Shown one piece after another: positions 1-11,826 of a DNA stretch of 64,000 nucleotides. A program made the position numbers and the translations under genes. The stretch covers positions 4,221,001 through 4,285,000 of the forward strand of contig NC_056427.1 in NCBI RefSeq assembly GCF_905147365.1, given 5' to 3'. Below the pieces are notes generated by a model, which was not told where the DNA came from, searched no databases, and saw only the letters and a list, made by a program, of their open reading frames with translations. How positions within the stretch are numbered: the first letter of the stretch is position 1; every line of letters begins with the position of its first letter. The stretch comes from Aricia agestis (Eukaryota > Arthropoda > Insecta > Lepidoptera > Lycaenidae).

Positions 1-70
1 ACAACACACACACTAGGAAAAATGACAGATTTTTGAGCGACAAGCCTATACGTCATATGAATTCTACTCT

Positions 71-114
71 TTTATTAACCCCCGACAAAAAAGAGGAGTG
101 TTATAAGTTTGATG

Positions 115-153
<39 letters not shown>

Positions 154-262
154 GTGTGTATCTGTCCGTGGCATCGTAGCATCCAAACGGATGGACCGAT
201 TTTGATCTAGTTTTTTTTTGTTTGAAAGCTGACATGATGGAGAGTGTTCTTAGCTATAATTC
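71..262 (+). repeat. Family T dispersed repeat with (TCTG)n tract
   Basis: Starts CCCCCGACAAAAAAGAGGAG, includes about nine TCTG units (113-150), then GCATCCAAACGGATGGACCG. Relatives at 12,226, 35,330 and 45,558. Non-coding. Confidence 0.5.
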
Positions 263-421
263 ATCATCATCAGCCTGCTCAGTGCTGGACAATCAGGGTT
301 TATCTGGTTCATGAAAGGCCGTTAGCAACTTGTATTCGTTTGATGGGTTTTATATTTCATTCTAGTTCGTGGCATTTGTTAATATACAATATACGTATAC
401 ACATATTAATGGAAAGTTGAC

Positions 422-648
422 CTGGTGCTGCAGCATCACCTGGTAATCAATAGGATATCCAACTCATCGCCAACTTAGAGCAGAGGTTTCGTGTTTGGGC
501 TCATTTTAATTGCGACAACCAGCAAGAAGTACATATACAGTAAATATTTACATGCCGCTGCTGCAGCATCACCTGGTTTCTATAGGAACCAAGCTTCATA
601 CGAGTATGAACCCAAAGTGGAGGTTTCATGTTTGGGCTCATATTAACG
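422..648 (+). repeat. Two diverged direct copies of a 90-bp unit
   Basis: GCTGCAGCATCACCTGGT and TTTGGGCTCAT recur at 427/559 and 495/634, a spacing of about 132-139 bp. Nothing else recognised in 263-868. Confidence 0.5.
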
Positions 649-868
649 GCCTCATCGAAAAGGATATTGATAAATGGTAATCATAAGATTATGTTGATAG
701 GAATTATTCTGCACTATAACTAACACAAGTTTAAAAAGTATGAAATAAAATTAAATTAAGAAATTTAAAAAAACCCCCGCCAAACAACTTTAAAAAGTAA
801 TGAAATAATATTTACTGCCTTTAAGTTCAAATAATTCCTAACTTGTGTAAAGTAATATTTTAGTTCAT

Positions 869-1042
869 GATTGTTGTCAAGGTGTGTCGGGGGACCGCTA
901 ATTTAGATTTTTGATTTGAGATTTCAAAATATAACATTGTTTAAGGATCAGTTCACAGCGAACCAAATGGAGATAATCAGCGACTTGGCGGTTGTAGGTT
1001 GTAGTTTACTTTGCGGTCCCCCGACACACCGTGGCAACAATT
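869..1042. mobile_element. MITE with 29-bp inverted ends
   Basis: ATTGTTGTCAAGGTGTGTCG... is mirrored by ...CGACACACCGTGGCAACAAT; the core GGTGTGTCGGGGGACCGC is perfect in both ends. The short frame inside is not a gene. Confidence 0.75.
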
Positions 1043-1504
1043 ATGGACTTTGGATGGAATTATGGACAGCTGAGTCCCAGAGACAAGAGTTGAAAAAATA
1101 TTGTGATGAGTGATAAAGTCAATTTTTTTTTTACAAAATATAGGTAGTAGTCCTAATGTCGTTGAAACTAAGGTCGAATTTCGACCATTGGGCGATCTCT
1201 AGTATCTGAATTATGTCTGCCGTAGTTGAAGAACTCTTTCGATTGAAAGGGGCTATACTGCATGATACTTATACTGTGCCATTGCTATTTCATTACCAGC
1301 TGCGCTACATTTCCAGCCAAACTTAATATTAACAGCATAACTCCAAAACCAAAGTACGGGACGGCTAAGCTAATATTGAGTCTGAAAGTTTGCCGGACTT
1401 TCGGACTTTGGATGTCCCTACCTGCGCAAATACTCCAGTGTAATGCAACAAAACTAATACCGTTTGGTACCGTTCCGATCAAATCGGCAATGCGACCGCA
1501 GTTG

Positions 1505-1705
1505 ACAAAAATAAAATACGTGTCGCACCTGGGGTGAAGCTATAGCATCTTTGCGAAGGCAATCATAATTCGCATACGTTTAGTCTCACGCACACAAACA
1601 CCGTGCCGAATTCTGGCACCGAACGGCACATCGGTACAGCATTGCCGGTCGAAGTGGGGGGGTGTTAGGTTTTTTTATTTACGGAACTTCTTGATTCGGT
1701 CGCCG
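1505..1705 (+). repeat. Family L fragment
   Basis: Shares AATTCGCATACGTTTAGTCT, CACACAAACACCGTGCCGAA and the GTTAGG...ACGGAA...TTGATTCGGTCGCCG block with copies at 4.8, 28.1, 31.7, 32.9 and 55.2 kb. Confidence 0.55.
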
Positions 1706-1820
1706 CGCGCAATTTTATTAGAATTTTTATCGGTCGTGGGCGCTTGGGGCAAATATCTGATTCAGAAAACTTGCTAAAATTTCAAATTATGAAAACAGGT
1801 ATTCAAAATTCCACCAAAGA

Positions 1821-2288
1821 ATGGGGATTGTCCATTTTTTTTTAATTTTGCTCATTACAAAAACATTTCGAGGAATAAGGTCAGTGATCGTTTTTCTGTA
1901 TATAAACGAAAAAAATACCCATTAGTTACTTATATTTTTGAACAAATATGTTTAACCTTAGTTTGACCTTCAATGGCGTTAAATTAGCAATAAATTCGAC
2001 CAACATTACGTTTCGAACTTTTGGTAAGCTTCTCGTATCAGCTTTCACATAATGAGAACTTGCATTTGACAAACCAGCCATTATAAATAAGATTGAAAGG
2101 AAATTTAAAACATACTGCAGAGGTCATTTAGCCGCCGATGATGACGTCAGAGCGAAATTTTAAAAATTTATTGAGAATAAACTAGCCAATGAATTTCAAA
2201 ATTATTTAATTTATATTTGAATAAATACCCTATTTTAACGAAAAAAAATATAAAAAGCACATGTGATTTTTTTGGACAATGCCCATTG
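1821..2288. mobile_element. Possible inverted-repeat element, about 465 bp
   Basis: AATGGGGATTGTCCA at the left is mirrored by TGGACAATGCCCATT at the right (one mismatch). Interior is AT-rich without coding capacity. Nothing recognised from 2,289 to 2,717. Confidence 0.4.
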
Positions 2289-2717
2289 AACAGGATCAAA
2301 GTATAAGGAAATCCAGGAATATTATTTCAAACAAAGCTAACATTAAAACCTTACTATGACAACGCATTATAAACATGAACTTTAATAAAGGTGTTACTAA
2401 CTTTTAAACCTATTACCTAAGTTATCTACGTAGAACTTAGACGCAAAGCTCCTTAACTTAGTCGCTTGGTTCGCTTCCAATGGCGTCAGGTACATAATAT
2501 AGGTATTAAGTGCTAAGGCTTAGGTTTAATCCTAGAACGATGACTGAGTCAATATTCAAATGAGAGATTACTAAACGATGGCTTGGCCGAGCCAAAACAC
2601 ATTATTGCTGATAAGAGCCGATAATAGAGATAATGAAGATATGGAATCCTAGATTGTCCTATCCTAATCCTAGGATCCATTTAAGTAATATTGTATGACC
2701 TATATTTTGTACCAGAT

Positions 2718-2961
2718 CTATATATATAAAACTCAAAGGTGACTGACTGACTGATTGACATAGTGATCTATCAACGCGCAGCCCAAACCACTGCCGTCCA
2801 GTGGTTTGGGCTGGCATTTGGCATGCAGGTAGATGTTATGACGCAGGCATCCGCTAAGAAAGGATTTTGATAAATTCTAACCCCAAGGGGTTCAAATAGG
2901 GGATGAAAGTTTGTATATCATAATACTTCTTAACGCGAGCGAAGCCGCGGGCAAAAGCTCG
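2718..2961 (+). repeat. Family J repeat
   Basis: Reads TATATATAAAACTCAAAGGT, GACTGACTGACTGA, GATCTATCAACGCGCAGC and ends GCGAGCGAAGCCGCGGGCAA plus AAGCTCGT. Other copies at 18,926 and 63,107 are inverted. Confidence 0.6.
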
Positions 2962-2984
2962 TTTATGTAATAAATACAAAAATA

Positions 2985-3171
2985 AAAAAAATGTATGGAA
3001 AGTGTGTTTGTATGTTATCTCGTCACGCCCAAACCGCTGAACCGATCTTACTGTTTGGTATGGAGATACTCTGAGTCCTGAGGATATAGTATACTTTTAA
3101 TCCCGGAAAACGGTACGGTTCCCGTGCGATAAACTAATTTTGCCGCAAAGGAGTTAGCGCGTCATCTAGTA
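2985..3171 (+). repeat. Family B repeat
   Basis: Blocks CGCCCAAACCGCTGAACCGA, GGTATGGAGATACT and a terminal CATCTAGTA define this very abundant family. A TTAA element (G1) sits exactly at its 3' end. Confidence 0.6.
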
Positions 3172-3652
3172 TTAAGAGGAGTCCACACCGCCCTTTTTTC
3201 CATACAAACGTTGTCCCCTGTTTCCTCCCTGGATAATGCTAGTAAAGTTATAATTTTTTTCCTGAATATCTACGGCCACTAATACAATGTCCCTATGTTT
3301 TCTTTTTTTTCATAATTTAATTATTAAATAAGATATGAACGTTCAAAAACCCAAAAAAATGGCCAGATTTTCCGCTGTGTTCAAACGTCTAGAAAACAGA
3401 TTTGGCTAGATTATACAAAAAAAGCAAAACATAGGAACATAGCTCAAGCCTTTCTTTAATCTTTAGTGAAAAAAGTACTTAAATCGGTTAAGTTTTGGAG
3501 AAGGAATCAGGGGACAACGAATCGTTGATTTTCTGGATTTTCTGCAGTTGTCTCTATCGCGTTCTGCGGTATAGGCTTGAGGTAAGGGAGACAGCTATAG
3601 ATATTACACGTACTTTTTATTCATTTTTCTAGCCCCTGGTGTATCCTCTTAA
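3172..3652 (+). mobile_element. Family G TTAA-bounded MITE, copy 1
   Basis: 481 bp including TTAA at both borders; inverted ends TTAAGAGGA... / ...TCCTCTTAA. About a dozen differences from the 481-bp copy at 23,259. TTAA borders suggest mobilisation by a piggyBac-type transposase. No ORF. Confidence 0.8.
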
Positions 3653-3914
3653 GTTAGGGGCAATTATATTTTTTTTGCCGTGTCTGGCTAATATATCTGG
3701 CTATACATAAAATCCACAGTTTTTTTGATTTAAAATCATTTTTCCGCTCCTAATGATTCTGACCGGAATGATTCTCGGTATGAAATGATATGAATCCTCG
3801 CACATTCGTCCTCACCGTACGCGCCGCATTTCGTGTACTATGCAGTGCGTTCGACGCGTACGGCACATACGGTAGGGCCAGCGCGGCCAAGATGCCTGAG
3901 TCAAATAAATAAAT

Positions 3915-4112
3915 TAAAAAAAAATGGTCGCTTTGGAGAATCATATTATGAATCATAATATGATTCATTTTTTTTATGGCAAAATGCAAGTCTGCTCGCA
4001 ATTCATGTCTAGTAATTCGTACTCATTTGACATTTGTCAGTTTGACAGTTTTGACAATTCATTTGCTGAATTGATTGAGAGGAATTGCTAAATGTAACCA
4101 TTTGAGCCCCGC
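3915..4112 (+). mobile_element. Family N MITE, copy 1
   Basis: ATGGTCGCTTTGGAGAATCA at the left; GGAATTGCTAAATGTAACCA then TTTGAGCCCC at the right; shared with 14,700 and 21,498. The interval 3,653-3,914 shows nothing recognisable. Confidence 0.55.
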
Positions 4113-4310
4113 TGGCCACAACACTGCGTTATGACGTCGCTTCGCAAAAAACTACATTGCTTTTCTAAGGTTGTTTTTGCGATGCGACGCCGCAACCCAG
4201 TGTTGTGGCCTGGCCCGTACTGCTGACAAAATATGTGCGATTTGCTTTATATTCCGCTTTTTCTGTTATTTTTATTGTCATGTCGACCGACATGACGACC
4301 GACCGACCGA

Positions 4311-4571
4311 CCGACGACCTCTGTGGCTCAGTGGTGAGCGCGTCGGTAGCACAAGCCGGGGGTCGCGGGTTCGAATCCCGCCGACGGGACAAAATTTTCA
4401 ATGTTCCCGGGTCTGGATGTGTATTAAATATGTGTATGATATAATAAAAATCTTAAATATATGTATAGTATAATAGTATTAAATATATTTCCGTTGTCTG
4501 GTACCTGTAACACAAGTCCTTTAGGTACTTAGCACGGGGCCAGACTGACGTGGTGTGAAGCGTCCATAAAA
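4311..4571 (+). mobile_element. Family C tRNA-derived SINE, copy 1
   Basis: Pol III A box TGGCTCAGTGG (4,324-4,334) and B box GGTTCGAATCC (4,368-4,378) in a tRNA-like head; unrelated body ending CCAGACTGACGTGGTGTGAA. Reverse copies at 12.9, 20.6 and 35.1 kb. The tRNA head has lost a proper cloverleaf, so it is not a working tRNA gene. Confidence 0.8.
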
Positions 4572-4811
4572 TAAAAAAAATAAAAAAATGACATTTCTCA
4601 CCTGCTTGGGTCTGTTTGCTTGAGAATCGTAATTTTATCAGATATCATAAATACAAATTAAAATGAGAAGTTTAAAATGAATCATATCTACAAAGGACAA
4701 AATTGAAACCGAAAATAAATTTTGTTAAAACGTGACTCTAAGGGTGAGACTACATGATTAGAAATCTTCAAAATAGAAATTATTTTTATCCTATAAGAAA
4801 AAAAAAACCTT

Positions 4812-5372
4812 TGGCATTCAGGGACTGCTGCGGTAAAGCTATTACAGTTAACAACTAGTCTACACGCATACGTCTAGTCGCACGCACACAGACACAGTGC
4901 CGAAGTCTGTCGAACTGAAACTACGTTAAACGAGTGTTAGGTTTATTTTCGTTACGGAATTTCTTGATTGCGCGGCGCTGCGATTAGCTATGTCCACACT
5001 GTGCACTTTCATCTTCAATTTTCGTCATCAACTTTCATATTGGCGCATTCAATAATTGAATGCGTCAAGGAACGCAACGCCAATATTGTCGTTTTTGAAG
5101 TTTTGGATACGGTCAGAGGACATGCGTCGCGGGCATGCCTCACGTTCGCTGTTGACTGCGCTATAACGCATGCCCTTGACAAACAGAAAAAGGCACAATG
5201 TGGACAAAGCTTTGGCACAGCGGTGCAGCGTTGAATGCCGTGCATCGGCTGAAGTCGTTTCATTTCGTCAGACTTTGGCACGGTGTTTGTGTGCATGCGA
5301 CTAGACGTATGCCTGTAGACTAGATGATATACAATAACTAAACCACGGCAGTCCCGGAGTACCACACGTATT
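4812..5372. mobile_element. Family L foldback element with nested MITE
   Basis: Left GCATACGTCTAGTCGCACGC with CAGTGCCGAAGTCTG is mirrored on the right by CAGACTTTGGCACGGTG and GCATGCGACTAGACGTATGC. Both ends carry a GGGACTGC-CGG / CGGCAGTCCC block. A family M MITE (4,991-5,205) is inside. Confidence 0.65.
4991..5205 (+). mobile_element. Family M MITE, copy 1
   Basis: 215 bp with ends TGTCCACACTGTGC / GCACAATGTGGACA; an inverted copy is at 40,812-41,014. The short frames on both strands here are by-products of the palindromic structure. Confidence 0.7.
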
Positions 5373-5580
5373 TTCCGAAAATATTGTATGAAAATGATAT
5401 ATTCAATAATTTGTATAAACTTTTCGGAATTCCTATCGTGTAGGCCCAGCCTTACGGTAAATCAAGTGTACACTCAGGAAATTAAAACCATACGTCGCTT
5501 AGAGTGAGAATAAACATCTATTGTGCGATATAAGTATTGGAATTTTTTGATTTGTTCCTTTCGAGGGGGTGAAAATCAAA

Positions 5581-6287
5581 TAATCGGCCAAGTGCGAGTC
5601 GGACTCGCGCGCGTAGGGTTCCGTACCATTAAAGACCAAAATTAGGCCAAAAATTGTGTTTTTTGTATCGGAGCCCCCTCTTTAATTTTTTTTTACTTTA
5701 ATATTATTATTAAATATAAAAGTACACATAATATAATTAAGGACTTTTTTTTAATGAAATAAGGGGGCAAACGAGCAAACGGGTCACCTGATGGAAAGCA
5801 ACTTCCGTCGCCCATGGACACTCGCAGCATTAGAAGAGCTGCAAGTGCGTTGCCGGCCTTTTAAGAGGGAATAGGGTAATAGGAGAGGGTAGGGAAGGGA
5901 AGGGAATAGTTGAGGGTAGGGAAGGGAATAGGGTAGGGGATTGGGCCTCCGGTAAACTCACTCACTCGGCGAAACACAGCGCAAGCGCTGTTTCACGCCG
6001 GTTTTGAGCAAAATTCAAGTACCTACCTGTTGTCATTATTGATTTAGAGCAAAAAAGGAAAAAAATCACATTTGTTGTATGAGAGTCCCCCTTAAATGTT
6101 GATTTTATGTTGTTTTTAGTATTTGTTGTTATAGCGGCAACAGATATACATAATCTGTGAAAATTTCAGAATTCTAGCTATAGCGGTTTTTTAGTTAGAG
6201 CCTGGAGACAGACGGACACACAGGCATACATCGAAGTCTCAGTAATAGGGTCCCGTTTTTACCCTTTGGGTACGGAACCCTGAAAAA
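5581..6287 (+). mobile_element. Family F element, copy 1, split by a SINE-like insertion
   Basis: Begins TCGGCCAAGTGCGAGTCGGA and ends GGGTACGGAACCCTGAAAA. Split by a family A insertion at 5,743-6,006. Relatives at 7.3, 20.1, 30.7 and 34.1 kb share these ends. Non-coding. Confidence 0.65.
5743..6006 (-). mobile_element. Family A LINE-tailed SINE-like retroposon, copy 1 (5'-truncated)
   Basis: Read on the minus strand it ends in GCTCGTTTGCCCCCTTATTT and an A-rich tail; lacks the CTCCCACG 5' end. Nested in family F. Confidence 0.7.
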
Positions 6288-6528
6288 GGGGTAGAATTTT
6301 TGATGGCCATATTTTATCTTTGTAAATAATTATTAAAGAGAAGACTTTTTTAGCGCTGCTGCACATTTTGGGATGGCCAAAAACGTAAAACGCGCGTGAC
6401 CTGACCGTAAATTCGTAAGAAAACTAGAATTTGATATAGAGTGAAAAAGTAATATTTCCTAGATTCAAGATTTTATTTGCAAACTAAGTAAGTACCTAAT
6501 TAATATACAAACATTGTGAACAATTTGA

Positions 6529-6873
6529 TTCTTAAAAACTTTTTTTTTATAAAATAAAGGGGCAAACGAGCAAACGGGTCTCCTGATCGAAAGCAACTTC
6601 CGTCGCCCATGGACACTCACAGCATCAGAAGAGCTGCAGGTGCGTTGCCGGCCTTTTAAAAGGGAATAAGGGAGGATAGGGAAGGGTAGGGAATAGGGGA
6701 GGGCAGGAAAGGGAATAGGGTAGGGGATTGGGCCTCCGGTAAACTCACTCACTCGGCGAAACACAGCGCAAGCGCTGTTTCACGCCGGTTTTCTGTGAGA
6801 ACGTGGTATTTCTCCGGTCGAGCCGGTTCATTCGTGCCGAAGCATGGCTCTCCCACGTGTGTGGAATTCGAAA
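6529..6873 (-). mobile_element. Family A LINE-tailed SINE-like retroposon, copy 2, with 16-bp TSD
   Basis: Minus strand: GTGGGAGAGCCATGCTTCGG ... GCTCGTTTGCCCC, CTTTATTTTATAAAAAAAAA. Flanked by ATTGTGAACAATTTGA at 6,513-6,528 and 6,874-6,889. A 16-bp duplication plus an A-tail shows retrotransposition by a LINE machinery. The 99-codon frame across it is not a gene. Confidence 0.82.
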
Positions 6874-6889
6874 ATTGTGAACAATTTGA

Positions 6890-7301
6890 AAATTATCCTA
6901 TTTCGAGAGAAGAAAAAGAAATATATAGATAACTTTGCAACTAAATGTATATTTTTATTGTCCTTACGATTTAAACAAACCAAATTAAAATTTTTCACGT
7001 TCTAAGCATTTTGTGTGAAATTGATGTTTAGAAAAGGAATAAAAATGATTGTTCCTTTTTTGTAGCAATTCAAGTAATTTTCGCTAAACAGCGAAGAATT
7101 TAAATCCTTTTAATACCAGAATAGCGGTAATTTTGTACAATACAACCTTAAAACTCTTTATTGGCAACTAAAGCTATAAGTTTATAGCGATTAAGAATTA
7201 CTTTAATTAATGTATTGGTAATTTTGGAGTTTACGAACTTATTTATATTTTTACCGATCAAGGTTATATTTTTATCAAGGATTATTTTAAATAGCATTTT
7301 A
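6890..7301. other. AT-rich stretch, nothing recognised
   Basis: No ORF of note, no repeat shared with the rest of the window that I can see. Confidence 0.5.
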
Positions 7302-7722
7302 GGGTTCCGTACCCAAAGGGTAAAAACGGGACCCTATTACTAAGACTTCGATGTCTGTCCGTCTGTCTGTCTGTCTGTCTTCAGGCTGTATCTCAAGAAC
7401 CGCTATAGCTAGACTTCTGAAATTTTTACAGATTGTGTATGTCTGTTGCCGCTATAACAACAAATACTGAAAACAAAATAAAATTAATATTTAAGGCGGG
7501 CTCCCATACAACAAACGTGATTTTTTCGGCCTTTTTCGCTCTATATCAATATGGCAAGAGGTAGGCACTTGAATTTTTGACACATTCTTTTGTTTTGTTA
7601 AAATAAAATTAAAATTTAAGGGGGGCTATTATACAAAAAACATTTTTTTTGCCTTATTTTTCCTCCGTATCGGTACGGAACCCTTCGTGCGAGAGTCCGA
7701 CTCGCACTTGGCCGATTTTATT
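7302..7722 (-). mobile_element. Family F element, copy 2, uninterrupted
   Basis: AGGGTTCCGTACCCAAAGGG to CGACTCGCACTTGGCCGATT. Includes a (GTCT)n tract (about 7,355-7,380). Serves as the uninterrupted reference for copies 1 and 5. Confidence 0.65.
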
Positions 7723-8419
7723 TTATTTTAATTATGACTAAGCAACTCAGTCTCATAAGTTATGTAGCTTCACTTGCCTCATTAACTTTAAATCATTTTC
7801 ACCACAATTTCACCACCTTTTTAAAAACTGACTTTTTTTCACCCTGAAAGCCTCCAAAATGCCAACAAAGAAGACACAGAGAGCGCATTAGCGCGTAATC
7901 GGGACATAATCGCCAAAATAGCTGTTTCACAGACGAGCCGTAGATTCAATTTGTACGTCAGTTGGACCACAGAATAGATAGAGGACAGAAAGATAGGTAG
8001 ACGAGTTGTTGTTAGACGAGCAAAAAAGGAAAAAGCCAAAAGTCTAGCTAATTTTTATATTATTGCCCTAATAGGATAATTTTTGGTGGACGCGTAACTT
8101 TTACTATTTTACTATTGCGTGAAGTTTACTTTTTTGTGAATTTTGCGGTAATCGATGTAATTAAGGGCACGTCTAGTAAGCCTTTTGTTACAATTAAATT
8201 TTATCCACTAATAAAAAGGGAAGAGTGGAGGTATCTGTGTTTATTTTTTTCGGCAATACTATTGAATTTTTATAACATTTTGTTGGCTACAACTAAAACA
8301 TAAGTATTATTTAGTAGCCCAAGTGCGTATCCTAAAAAATAGTGTTCCCATGAGAAAATTTGACGCAGAAGGTGCCTCCAGTAGACATAAAAAACTTTGA
8401 CAATAAAACAATCTAATAT
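7723..8419. other. Unassigned AT-rich sequence
   Basis: Contains only short frames (61-66 codons) without recognisable motifs or codon structure. Confidence 0.45.
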
Positions 8420-8602
8420 AATATAAAAATAAGTCGGGTTTTCCTTCCTGACGCTATAACTACAGAACGCACGAACCGATTTCCACGGTTTTGCATTCGT
8501 TGGAAAGGTCTCGGGCTCCGTGAGGTCTAACACTTCAAGAGAGAAGCAGGAAAACAGGGAAAATCATTTTATGGCAAAACAACATTTGCCGGGACAGCCA
8601 GT
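8420..8602 (+). repeat. Family R repeat, copy 1
   Basis: AAATAAGTCGGGTTTTCCTT, CGAACCGATTTCCACGGTTT and terminal TTGCCGGGACAGCCAGTA. Close relative at 29,403-29,600. Confidence 0.6.
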
Positions 8603-10129
8603 AATTTATAAAATATTATAATAATACTTACCCTCAGTGAAAAACCATAAATTTGCCATAGTAAGTTTGCTACTGCACATCTCTTAAAAAAACTAGCAAT
8701 GCTTCAGCACTCCGCACTGTAAAATTTTGTCGAAGTTGCCTTCTGTATCCTATCTTTTCTGTGTATTATAACCACCTCCGAATTCGCGAATTTGCATACC
8801 GAAATGGGTTTCGTGGGTCGCGAATTATGAAATTTGAATACCTTTATACGAAAATATTGTTGACTCTTTTGATTTCGTGCGAATATTAGTTTATTTTCTA
8901 ATTATTTTGAGGTATCTAATCAAAAGCACAATTTTAACACGCTTTTATAAGCTTGGGCTGTATGTATGAAACGGAATCTTTAAACACGATTTTTACCTAT
9001 CTCCAGTAGTCTAATTAATTCTAAGCTTTGCATACGTATTAAGGCCCAGTAGTCGCTAAAATTAGCAGGTCGATATCTGTCAGTACGAATATCGACGTTA
9101 AGGACATTAAAATAACATTCATATCAGCGCACCTTGTACAGTGGCTGTTACGCGCTCGCCGCGTGCCTTGATCATAGGAAATAGGAGAAAAAACCTTTTG
9201 TTTTTAGTATTACACAAATCAAATATATCAAATCGTTTAGGTTAGGTTACGACAAATGTACTACATTTTTTGTTTTTACTAGAAAGTGTGTAATTTTGCC
9301 ATAAAATGTTTAATTATGAAAAACAGCGTTATAACAGTCATCTTTGAGATTTTTTTCTATCGAGCAGAATTTTTCAAATTGTGTACTGTGATACCTTTGC
9401 GTATAGGAAATTTTCTCAATTTTAAAATGGTACTTTTTTATACTTAAATAATGACATTTTCTTTACAAAAAACATTATTTAAAAAACTCGTTTACGTAGT
9501 TGCAACAACCACAGCGCCTTAAGGCGAGGATAAACCCCAATGTGTTATTCCGTGACTCCCGGTTTACCTAGTTCCAATATAATAACGAAGTGTTAAAAAA
9601 TATGAGATATAAAGCACAATATTTAAAATACCTTAAACCATAAACATTTTAATAAAACGTAATACTTTGCCTGTAATTAATTTACAAACTTACCTCCGAA
9701 AAAACTCTATTTCATCGAAATATAAGTATTAACTAGGATAATTGTACATTTTATTTGAATAAATTGTTAGTAAATCTATATTAAAAATTCTTTAACCGAA
9801 CAATTTTGTTTCTTAATATTTATTTCCAAAGATATTTAAAAAAAAAACATGAAAAATAGAGAAGATTCGCCCGAGAACCTATAGTTTTATGCTAAGCTAA
9901 AATGAATCTTATTGCGATGCGTATACGCTTGGTCTTTGGTTGTGTGCAAGGTTATCGTTTTTGATTGAGATTAATCCCCGCCTTAAGAGCCAATGACAAT
10001 GCATTTATGTGTAAAAATTAAAAAACTTATAAGTAATAATTAAAATTTAAAAGCGGTTTTTTTTTTACTATTATTAATTACAAACTTTGACTAATATGCA
10101 CAAATTTAACAAAAAATATAACAATTAAT
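8603..10129. other. About 1.5 kb without recognised features
   Basis: Strongly AT-rich; no exon-like segment, no repeat match beyond short simple tracts. Confidence 0.45.
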
Positions 10130-10275
10130 GACGCCAGCAAATCTGTTGCACCAAAATGTGTTTATCGTGCGGGAACCGTACATTATTTCGCAACAAAAAC
10201 TAACATAATATTTTGTCCGCTTCCGTCTCTCAAAGATCCATACCAAGTTTCAGCAAAATCAATTCAGTCTTTTAA
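10130..10275 (-). repeat. Family B fragment
   Basis: Includes GTTTATCGTGCGGGAACCGT, TACATT and CATACCAAGTTTCAGC, the usual inverted order of family B blocks. Confidence 0.5.
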
Positions 10276-10299
10276 GCATTCCATTTCAAGGATTAAAAA

Positions 10300-10518
10300 A
10301 AATTGAGAGGTGTCAAGGGACACCCGAATGGAACGAAGTTATTTCTTATGTTCAAAAAACCTGTATGCATACACTCAACAAACCTTTAAAAAACGCCATC
10401 TATTGACGCCCAGGAATACTAACAACGCGTATCTGTTTATTCTCAAAAACGCCATCTAGTTGACGAACTATCAACGCCCTCTGCCACTACTATGCAGGTG
10501 CTAATAAAAGAGTCTCAA
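10300..10518 (+). mobile_element. Family I element, copy 1
   Basis: GACACCCGAATGGAACGAAG, TTATTTCTTATGTTCAAAAA, then repeated AAAACGCCATCTA blocks; inverted relative at 19,408-19,825. Nothing recognised from 10,519 to 11,084. Confidence 0.55.
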
Positions 10519-11084
10519 GGTTAAATATCGTTCTGACTAGCCTCCTTTAGCAATGCCGAACGCGCCATAAGGAACTTAGTTCCAAAACTATGCAGCTATG
10601 TTTTGTATTATCGTATCATTATAATATACCTACAAGGCCGTTGAAACGTTCTGCATTTAAACAAAAATATGTTACATACGTGACAAAAATTGTGATTGTA
10701 TTACTTAATCCAGATGTCCTCAAAATGTGCGTTGTGACCTGGGAGGTCTCAGAAAGTAGCGGGAAGTGCCGTGAGACACAAAATAATAATAATATGTCAA
10801 TGCAACATACTGATAACTTTGTAAAGTAACAAAATAAATACTTTTTTAAGCATTATTATATAGTCAAATAATGGCTGTTAATTACCTGAATTTAATAATG
10901 AAAGCTGTAATAAAATAGGTCGATTTCTTATAGTGAGATTGTTAATTTTTGTAGCTATTAACCTAACAACTGTTGTCAAGAATCTGGGGGCACGGGAGTG
11001 CCTCCGCCAAGATGAGCCAAGCTACCAATTTCATAAATTTATTTGTTTGATGAAAAAAAAGAAATAATTATATAGTTTATTTTA

Positions 11085-11240
11085 CAGGGACCGCTTTTTT
11101 AAAACTGGAACTACCCTATGTCATTTTTCAAGACTTCAATCTACAATATCCCTACAAAATTTCGTCAATCGTTTTAGTGGCTTAAACGTGCAAATTATCA
11201 AACAGACAGACACACTTTCGTATACAGACAAGGAGGGTAC
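11085..11240 (-). repeat. Diverged family B-like repeat
   Basis: Holds CTACAAAATTTCGTCAATCG and AAACAGACAGACACACTTTC, the inverted family B order. Confidence 0.4.
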
Positions 11241-11566
11241 GAATGCCGCGACAAAATACTAAACCTTATACCACACCTGAAAGTTCAAGAACCACTGACA
11301 CAATAATCCACCTAAAGGAAAAACATTAGCACGTAAACACAAACACGTAAAAACAAGATGGCGGCGTAAAAGGGAATCTGTGTTTGATACCGCGTTTTAA
11401 TAACAAGCCGGGAGCGAGGGCTAATGACACTCATTTTGTACAATTATGAAAAATGGCCGGTGACATAGATGATGGTGCAGAGGCGACTTTGCGAGAATAT
11501 TAGATTATACCTACGCAGTACTCATCCTAATGTTAAGTACGTGACCCTCAACCAAATATGTTACGC

Positions 11567-11625
11567 CAGTGGTTTTCAACCGATAACGTCGTAACCCCCT
11601 AAGGGGTAGACGTTGAAAAACACTG
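11567..11625. mobile_element. 59-bp hAT-like microelement
   Basis: CAGTGGTTTTCAACC is mirrored by GTTGAAAAACACTG (13 of 15). CAGTG-type ends are typical of hAT elements; no clear 8-bp duplication. Confidence 0.4.
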
Positions 11626-11676
11626 CAAAAGGGTATGGAACTAACTCAGGAAGCACGAAATCAACAAAATGCACCT

Positions 11677-11826
11677 AAGGGTGGGTTGCACCAGAGGCGT
11701 AGTTATAGTTAAGGTTAAATATAGCGTCCATTATGGACTTTTACTAGGTATTTGACAGCTCATTTGACATTTTGTTATGGTTAAAGTTAAAGTTATAGTT
11801 AAAGTAAGTTGGTGCAACCCTCCCTT
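11677..11826. mobile_element. 150-bp MITE with GGGTTGCACCA ends
   Basis: AAGGGTGGGTTGCACCA at the left and TGGTGCAACCCTCCCTT at the right, plus mirrored AACTATAAC/GTTATAGTT tracts. A small hairpin at 24,969 has the same end motif. Confidence 0.7.

Noticed and set aside
4311..4390. Possible functional tRNA gene (also 12.9, 15.7, 20.0, 33.1, 35.2 kb)
   Set aside because: A and B boxes are present but the acceptor and anticodon stems do not pair convincingly, and each is followed by a shared SINE body.
4165..4473. Overlapping frames of 78-100 codons on both strands
   Set aside because: They lie across the family C SINE head; opposite-strand frames and no conservation signal.
5015..5365. 116-codon minus frame
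   Set aside because: Falls on the foldback element L plus nested MITE M; palindromic DNA easily leaves open frames on both strands.
6465..6764. 99-codon minus-strand frame
   Set aside because: Runs through family A copy 2; the same peptide pieces (KGRQRTCSSSDA) recur at 12.4 and 17.2 kb only because the repeat recurs.
10590..10829. 79-codon plus frame
   Set aside because: No domain, no splice partners, no repeat of coding type; length is within chance for AT-rich DNA.
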